NCBI GenBank assembly: GCA_964363695.1
Contig: CAYIJI010000008.1
Coordinates: 1 to 26,984, forward strand
Reading direction: 5' to 3'
Source: JAMCZZ01 sp964363695
GTDB lineage: Bacteria > Patescibacteriota > UBA1384 > XYA2-FULL-43-10 > 1-14-0-10-43-13
Length of the DNA stretch: 26,984 nt
Under the pieces are notes generated by a model. The model saw nothing but the letters and a program-made list of their open reading frames with translations. It was not told the origin of the DNA and searched no databases. The translations under genes and the position numbers were made by a program. How positions within the stretch are numbered: position 1 is the first letter of the stretch; each line of letters starts with the position of its first letter. This document shows, piece after piece, positions 21,664-26,984 of this stretch.

Positions 21664-21797
21664 GGTGTCATTTCGACATCGTGGTGGTTACACGACGAGA
21701 AATCTACAACTTGATGCGGCTATTGTTCGAACAATAATTTGTATATCTCTCGCCTCCAGCCCTTTTCATAAAAGAACTGGATGGCTCGAGATGACAA
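21664..21797. repeat. TGTCATTTCGA-type palindromic intergenic element
   Basis: GGTGTCATTTCGAC at the left and CTCGAGATGACAAC at the right are imperfect inverted ends. The middle holds the perfect 16-bp palindrome TATTGTTCGAACAATA (21721-21736) and a small hairpin CTTTTCATAAAAG. It fills much of the 433-base gap between rarA and the third phosphoglycerate mutase; the rest is the repeat cluster at 21485-21625 and a promoter at 21832. Confidence 0.6.
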
Positions 21798-21831
21798 CTA
21801 TTTTTAGATCAGAATGTGATTGATTAAAATA

Positions 21832-21860
21832 TTGGCGATCTAATAAAAATCAGCTAAGAT
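21832..21860 (+). promoter_or_regulatory. Possible promoter of the third phosphoglycerate mutase gene
   Basis: TTGGCG (21832-21837), a 17-bp spacer and TAAGAT (21855-21860) precede ATG 21881, with a ribosome site GAAGGAA in between. It is a moderate match to consensus. Confidence 0.4.
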
Positions 21861-21880
21861 ATAGGAAGAAGGAAATATAT

Positions 21881-23482
21881 ATGTATAATCCAAAAGTTAT
21901 ATTAGTAATTATGGACGGGTGGGGTTACAGTCCCGTTAAAAAAGGTAATGCAATACTTGAGGCCAAAACCCCGAATTTTGATTATTTGTGGAACAATTAT
22001 TCCCACACGCTCTTAAACGCTTTCGGTGAAAATGTCGGACTCCCTTGGGGCTCGATCGGCTCGTCGGAAGTCGGCCATACATCCATCGGCAGTGGAAGGC
22101 TTATAAATCAAGAGCTTTCATTGATCGATAAGGAAGTTGCCAATGGAAACTTTTATACTAATCGAAAAATTCTTAAAATAATAGATGACACAAAAAAAAG
22201 CGGGTGCTCAATCCATCTCGCCGGATTAGTGAGTAAGGGCGGAGTTCACAGCCAAATGGAGCATCTGTTTGCGTTGCTCCGTCTATTTAAAGCTAAGGGA
22301 TTAACTTCAAATATTTTCATTCATGTGTTTACCGACGGCAGGGACACCAGTCCGTCCAGCGCAGTTCAATATATAGCTGAACTACAAAAAGTAATCAAAA
22401 AATTGGGACTAAACGCAAAAATTACTACACTATCAGGCCGGTTTTTCGCAATGGATCGCGACAACCGCTGGGACAGGACAAAAAAAGCCTACTTGACTAT
22501 GACGGAACTTCTTGGCAAACATTCTTCCGACCCCATCTCTGCACTCAAAGAACAGTATGATAAAAAAGTAAGCGATGAGTTCATTGAACCTATTATAATC
22601 GACCAAAAAGAAAGCTCTAGCTTAATATCAAAATTATTAGGGAAAAAACCGGAAGCCTTAAGAACCGGCCGGATTGAAGAAAACGACAGTTTAATATTTT
22701 TTAACATTCGTCCTGACAGAATGCGCCAAATCAGCGAGATGTTTCTGTTTGAGCGCAAGGATCTTGGGACTTCCCCTGTTTCGAAACTTAAAGTGCTAAC
22801 TCTAACGACTTATAATAAATATTTGCCGGTTGAGGTTGCTTATCCTTCAGAGATTATTGAAAATCCACTGGCGAAAATTCTGAGCGACCACGGAGTAAGG
22901 CAAGGACATTTCGCGGAAACGGAAAAATATGCCCACGTAACTTACTTTTTCAACGGTCGTAATCCTGAGCCTTACCCTAAAGAAACTTGGCACTTAGTTT
23001 CTTCGCCCAAGGTTCTAACTTACGACTTGAAGCCCGAAATGTCCGCTAGCCAGCTCACAAAAGAAATCCTAAAATCTGTTGATGAGGAAAAGTTAGATTT
23101 TGTTCTCATCAACTATGCCAATGCGGATATGGTCGGACATACTGGAATATTCCCCAAGGTTGTGGCGGCGGTAGAAGCAGTCGATGAACAAATCGGCACC
23201 CTTTTAAAAACCTTTACTAAGTCGACAATTTTGGTGACGGCTGATCATGGCAATGCGGAATGTATGATTCATCCTGAAACCGGAGAAATAGACAAGACCC
23301 ACACAGTTAATCCTGTTCCCTTTATAATAGTAAATGACCAATTTAAAAAGAAAAATAACCCCGGAGAAGAGCCGAAATCAACGGGCATTCTAGCCGATAT
23401 TGCTCCCACTGTGCTACATTTCTTTAACCTCGAAAAAGACAAAAATATGAACGGCATATCTTTAATCGAGGGTTTGAAGTAG
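21881..23482 (+). CDS. gpmI: 2,3-bisphosphoglycerate-independent phosphoglycerate mutase, third copy (active type)
   Basis: This 533-residue iPGM keeps all catalytic stretches: Asp12 in IMDGWG, Ser62 in IGSSEVGHTSIGSG, SKGGVHSQMEHLFALL, FTDGRDTSPSS, SGRFFAMDRDNRWDR, FNIRPDRMRQ, HFAETEKYAHVTYF, NADMVGHTG, VTADHGNAECM, and KTHTVNPVPF. GSSE in place of GNSE near the catalytic serine is a small difference. A charged insert of about 15 residues near 245 (SSSLISKLLGKKPEALRTGR) is not seen in the operon copy. With the gene at 11704 this gives two apparently active iPGMs in 12 kb, as well as one dead relative. It stands alone and meets the large surface-protein gene head on, 6 nt from its stop. Confidence 0.95.
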   Translation: MYNPKVILVIMDGWGYSPVKKGNAILEAKTPNFDYLWNNYSHTLLNAFGENVGLPWGSIGSSEVGHTSIGSGRLINQELSLIDKEVANGNFYTNRKILKIIDDTKKSGCSIHLAGLVSKGGVHSQMEHLFALLRLFKAKGLTSNIFIHVFTDGRDTSPSSAVQYIAELQKVIKKLGLNAKITTLSGRFFAMDRDNRWDRTKKAYLTMTELLGKHSSDPISALKEQYDKKVSDEFIEPIIIDQKESSSLISKLLGKKPEALRTGRIEENDSLIFFNIRPDRMRQISEMFLFERKDLGTSPVSKLKVLTLTTYNKYLPVEVAYPSEIIENPLAKILSDHGVRQGHFAETEKYAHVTYFFNGRNPEPYPKETWHLVSSPKVLTYDLKPEMSASQLTKEILKSVDEEKLDFVLINYANADMVGHTGIFPKVVAAVEAVDEQIGTLLKTFTKSTILVTADHGNAECMIHPETGEIDKTHTVNPVPFIIVNDQFKKKNNPGEEPKSTGILADIAPTVLHFFNLEKDKNMNGISLIEGLK

Positions 23483-23488
23483 TTCTTC

Positions 23489-26400
23489 TTACTTTTTATC
23501 CATAGGAACAGAGTACTTAATAAAGCCGGCTGACTTAAGACTGAATGAACCCCCTGTATAGGGGTTTTTAAATTTGCGGTCTTTTAGGAGGCTTTTCTTT
23601 TTGGTTTTCTTGGCTGGGAAAAAGTATCCTTCTTTTTCCGCTTTAAGCTTGTAAGTTCCGGGCTGGGCTAGAATTGAAAATCTGCCGTATTTATCGCTGA
23701 TTCTAGTTTCTTTTAATGAACCGTATTCATTATCAAAGATAGAGACTACCGCGTTGCTTACCGGCTCTTTGGTCTCTGAGTCATAGACGATTCCGTAATG
23801 GGATGATTTAATCGCTCTTGATACTACATAGATTAAAGAGATTGCAGTATAGATTCCGGAGATAATTAGGTTCTTAGTCTCAGGAATAACAATAGCGGTA
23901 AAAGCAGATAACACTAATCCAAATACTAAAACAGGGAAGAAAAGGCGGGAGAGCCCGACAGTTAAAGAGTCAAACAGGTCATTTAGAAGTACTTTGACTT
24001 TTATCCAAGTGGTCGGCTTCTTGTTGCGGGGATCGATCGGTATGTCAATATTTATCAGATTGTTTGCGCTCTCAATACTGACAGGCTGGCCAACGTAGTG
24101 CTTGTTAGTTAAGGAAGGGTCTTTGTTGATAATCCCTACTTTGTACTGGGCGAATATTGCTGTTGGAAATATATAGCTGTCCTTTGAAACAGAGACGGCA
24201 TAGATGCCCGGTTCAGGCTGGAAGCTGTACCTGCCTTTTATGTCTGTTACAACAGTGCTAACAAGTTTCATTGATTGCTGGTCGAAGAGGCGGACAAGAG
24301 CCATATCCACTCCTTTCCCTGTGGTTGAATCATAGACCCTGCCCCAGCTTCTACGTCTTTTTTTAACACCCAATGCCTCTAAGGATAGAGATATTCCATA
24401 GTTAACCACATGGATAGCGGCAGGAGCGCTCCCGACAATGTTGGCGATGATTGGAATAAGTCCGAGAGAAGCAGTAGCCGCTACTATGTTCTTTGCCACC
24501 TTCGCTACTATTGCGGCTGATTCTGATTCTTGCAGAGCCTCAACTAAAAGAGACACCGCTTTTGCCGCCGACATTGCCGCTTCTTTGCCTTGTGTAATAG
24601 TATTAGTTGCCGAAGAGATGCCGGCGGAGATGTCTGCGGCAATATTGTTAATAATGGTGTCGGACAAGACTTCAATAGTGACAGGCGTTCCGATTGCTGT
24701 TTCATCGGTTTCATTGTAAGCGGAGAAAACAACTTTTCCCTCTTTTTTGGGGGTGAATTCAAATTCTCCTATGCCGGAGGCGCCGGTTTTTCCGATTTTG
24801 ACTTTAAGGTCTCCGTAGCTGGAGTTAAATGATATTGATATTTCTTTATCAGAAAGAGAATTGCCATAGCCATCTAAAGCAGTTGCCTTAAGGGATGCCT
24901 TGTCTTTGTTTACAATTAATTTACTTTTAGTTGAAGTAAAAGAAGAAGTTTCGTTTGAAAAAGAAGCGGGGATGACATTGATAGACGCCGTGCTGGAAAT
25001 GTTAATATCTTCATCTTTTACCGTAACGGTTTTTAACCCGGCCGTTTTTAATACGATATCAGTGAAAGTGTGGCTTCCTCCGTCACCACCGGTTAATTGA
25101 TAAGCGTTGGGCAAAACCGCCCGGGAATCGGTTGAGGAAAAAGATAAGGAATGAAGAGATGAGGCCGCGTTGCCATAGCGGTCAGAAAGAATCGCTTTAA
25201 GAGAGAATAAAGAACCGGCCGCAGCCTCGGACGAAGCCTGAAGAGCAAGGCTTGAGGCCGGCCCGGGATTAAAGGTAAGAGAGGGAGTGGTTGATAAGAA
25301 AACGCCGTCCGTCTCGTCCTTGCAGGTTACGGTTGCTTGCCCGGCCTTAGTTGACTTGATTGTTCCGGAAGCTTGTCCGTTTGAATCGGTTACGGCTCCC
25401 GGCTGTGAAAAAGTATCTTCAGATCTTGAAGATGAAATTACAACGGTTTTTCCAGAGAGCTTATTTGTTACTCCACCGATTATGTTTACTAAAGTAGAAG
25501 AAACCGTCACTTCGGTGTTATTGGCCGTTACGCTGGATGCAGAGAGCGAACAAGTGGAGTTGACTGTGTCAACTGGACCGGCAGTAGTAGAAGCGGATAG
25601 AGTTGCGGAAGTTAATCCCGATGCTGAAGCAGTAATAGTTGAAGATTCTGCTGTATAGTTTAAATAGTAGAAAGTAGTTGAACTAGCACCGTTCGAGATG
25701 GTCGGGATTAAGGTGGAAGTCCATGGCCCGGCCGAGGATGTTGAAAACCGGCCGTTTGAAGCAGAAGAAGACAAGGTTACAGCGACATTGGAGTCGGCTG
25801 TTGCGCCGTTGCCATATGTATCCTTAAGGCCGAGCGTTAGCGCGCCCGATGAGACTCCGGCGGTAGTAGAAGTAGAAGTAGAAGATGAGTAGAGTTGAGT
25901 TGGAGATGCGGCGGTAACCGTTATTGGAGAAGACGTACCGGCGGAAAGAACGCTGTTCGTATCAGAAGCAGTTACCGACCATACGCCCGCTGTATGAAAA
26001 GTGAAGGAAGCAGTACCAATGCCGCATTCAGGATCACCCGCTTGCCTGTCAGATTGAACGCAAGTTCCGCCTTGAGTTAATTGAACATTTGCAGGGTTGG
26101 AATCACCGGGATCAGTAGTGGTGAAGCCTACTATAGAAGCGTTGCCTTTGTCTAAGATATTATTAGCGTCTACGGCATAGATAGTAGCAGAAACAGATTC
26201 TCCAGCCCTAACAGAAGTAGCAGTGCCATAAACTCCAGTTCCATCGGAAAAGGATTGGCCGGGAAGGTTGACTAGAAGCTTGGTGGCAGTGGCGTTTGCG
26301 GGAGAGTGATAACGAAGAATGGTGCCTGAACGACCTACTGATATTATATTATTGGCATCGGCGACATTAATAGAATAAAAGCTGGAAGTTGATGGTACTA

Positions 26401-26984
26401 ATTGTTCTAACCAGTTAGCACCAGAATCTGTACTTTTATACATGACTGCGTTGCCTGAAATATAAATCAGAGATTCACTAATTCCATCAATTCCGTAAAA
26501 AGATCCCAGTCCTCCGCTATTCTGAGCCGTCCAATTGGTTCCGCCGTCGTTGGTTTTTAATATTGTACCACTTCCACCAACAGCCCATGCAATATTACTA
26601 TCCACCACATATATTCCATTAAGAGTCGCTGTTGTATTGCTAGTTTGTTGAACCCAGTTGGTTCCTCCATTTATTGTTTTAAAAATATATCCGCTCGAAC
26701 CCGCAGCCCAAGCGATATTTTTGTCAACAGCTTTAACGCTATAAAAAACACCCGAGTACCCTGGAGCAGTCTGCAGTGACCAATTTGTACCGCCGTTCAC
26801 CGTTTTTATTATTCTTCCGCTACTCGAAACGCCCCATGCAATATCGCTGCTTATAGCGTCAACAGAATAAATGATGCTCGTTATTCCTGAACTTTGTAGT
26901 TCCCACGACCCTCCGCCATTAATTGTTTTTAAAATTTTTCCGCCAGTACCAGTTGCCCAAACAATATTTTCATCCACACCATCA
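23489..26984 (-). CDS. Very large surface protein: BNR/Ycf48-like propeller, Ig-like domains, membrane helices, two carboxypeptidase-regulatory-like domains (5' end beyond the window)
   Basis: At least 1164 residues; the frame is open past the right edge, and the first GTG at 26977 is an internal Val of a repeat. Numbering from there, residues about 1-224 hold at least five repeats such as DKNIAWAAGSSGYIFKTING with GGTNW, a Ycf48/BNR beta-propeller pattern. Residues about 230-773 are a series of Ig-like domains of the bacterial Big/filamin type (GLKDTYGNGATADSNVAVTL, ILSDRYGNAASSLHSLSFSS, LDGYGNSLSDKEISISF). A long helical, hydrophobic stretch (775-870) ends in KKRRRS. A carboxypeptidase-regulatory-like domain follows (879-985), then two close membrane helices (1012-1032, 1037-1055) and a second such domain (1060-1130). 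It is probably a surface or adhesion protein; ligand unknown. Thr/Ser-rich, few Cys. Confidence 0.85.
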   Translation of the reverse strand, partial: DGVDENIVWATGTGGKILKTINGGGSWELQSSGITSIIYSVDAISSDIAWGVSSSGRIIKTVNGGTNWSLQTAPGYSGVFYSVKAVDKNIAWAAGSSGYIFKTINGGTNWVQQTSNTTATLNGIYVVDSNIAWAVGGSGTILKTNDGGTNWTAQNSGGLGSFYGIDGISESLIYISGNAVMYKSTDSGANWLEQLVPSTSSFYSINVADANNIISVGRSGTILRYHSPANATATKLLVNLPGQSFSDGTGVYGTATSVRAGESVSATIYAVDANNILDKGNASIVGFTTTDPGDSNPANVQLTQGGTCVQSDRQAGDPECGIGTASFTFHTAGVWSVTASDTNSVLSAGTSSPITVTAASPTQLYSSSTSTSTTAGVSSGALTLGLKDTYGNGATADSNVAVTLSSSASNGRFSTSSAGPWTSTLIPTISNGASSTTFYYLNYTAESSTITASASGLTSATLSASTTAGPVDTVNSTCSLSASSVTANNTEVTVSSTLVNIIGGVTNKLSGKTVVISSSRSEDTFSQPGAVTDSNGQASGTIKSTKAGQATVTCKDETDGVFLSTTPSLTFNPGPASSLALQASSEAAAGSLFSLKAILSDRYGNAASSLHSLSFSSTDSRAVLPNAYQLTGGDGGSHTFTDIVLKTAGLKTVTVKDEDINISSTASINVIPASFSNETSSFTSTKSKLIVNKDKASLKATALDGYGNSLSDKEISISFNSSYGDLKVKIGKTGASGIGEFEFTPKKEGKVVFSAYNETDETAIGTPVTIEVLSDTIINNIAADISAGISSATNTITQGKEAAMSAAKAVSLLVEALQESESAAIVAKVAKNIVAATASLGLIPIIANIVGSAPAAIHVVNYGISLSLEALGVKKRRRSWGRVYDSTTGKGVDMALVRLFDQQSMKLVSTVVTDIKGRYSFQPEPGIYAVSVSKDSYIFPTAIFAQYKVGIINKDPSLTNKHYVGQPVSIESANNLINIDIPIDPRNKKPTTWIKVKVLLNDLFDSLTVGLSRLFFPVLVFGLVLSAFTAIVIPETKNLIISGIYTAISLIYVVSRAIKSSHYGIVYDSETKEPVSNAVVSIFDNEYGSLKETRISDKYGRFSILAQPGTYKLKAEKEGYFFPAKKTKKKSLLKDRKFKNPYTGGSFSLKSAGFIKYSVPMDKK

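Noticed and set aside
1..26984. CRISPR arrays, rRNA genes or recoded UGA codons
   Set aside because: No regularly spaced direct repeats with unique spacers, no rRNA signatures, and long genes read normally with the standard code.

Overview
The window looks like AT-rich, compactly coded chromosomal DNA from a bacterium with the standard genetic code. The best fit is a member of the Candidate Phyla Radiation (Patescibacteria). This rests on the mix of genes: a lean peptidoglycan set (MreB, MurA, sortase), PEGA and giant Ig-like surface proteins, a small fermentative glycolysis-to-acetate operon, and intergenic spaces filled with small repeats. It is an inference, since no rRNA or ribosomal protein is present to place the organism.

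Layout. Positions 1-3247 (minus strand) carry a partial GT4 glycosyltransferase, mreB and murA. A roughly 165-185 bp element with inverted ends lies in front of both the glycosyltransferase and mreB. A PEGA-domain membrane protein (3324-4043, plus) diverges from murA. Next come a two-gene toxin-antitoxin module (HTH-Panacea antitoxin and RelE/ParE-like toxin, 4153-5273) and a convergent sortase (5277-6068). Positions 6245-7447 hold a small minus-strand cluster: a short membrane protein whose 3' end was rewritten by a MITE-like insertion, a four-helix-bundle protein, and two overlapping micro-ORFs. Positions 7500-9310 look like accessory DNA: a HEAT-like gene, a possible gene remnant and a small membrane protein, with strong terminators, next to a tRNA-Leu(CAA). 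A threonylcarbamoyl-AMP synthase gene (9472-10074) and a repeat-rich spacer with a perfect 42-bp palindrome follow.

The core of the window is an eight-gene run (10560-19509, plus) behind a clear TTGTTT-17-TATAAT promoter. It encodes bifunctional phosphoglucose/phosphomannose isomerase, a cofactor-independent phosphoglycerate mutase (iPGM), a second full-length iPGM paralogue that has lost most catalytic residues, an ADP-forming acetate-CoA ligase, and the alpha, beta and gamma-delta subunits of a 2-oxoacid:ferredoxin oxidoreductase (this is seven reading frames; the eighth, a small secreted repeat protein at 19778, has its own spacer and may be separate). Together they could carry sugar phosphates through lower glycolysis, oxidise pyruvate to acetyl-CoA with reduced ferredoxin, and recover ATP as acetate leaves. 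The window closes with rarA/mgsA (minus), another repeat-rich spacer, a third iPGM that looks active, and a very large surface protein that runs off the right edge (BNR/Ycf48-like propeller, Ig-like domains, membrane helices, and two carboxypeptidase-regulatory-like domains).

The points most worth checking are the tandem pseudo-iPGM, the small transposon-like insertion with a 7-bp target duplication whose removal restores a different protein C-terminus, the duplicated elements in front of wall and shape genes, heptamer-periodic spacers, and -10 boxes only 6-7 nt in front of start codons (probable leaderless mRNAs).
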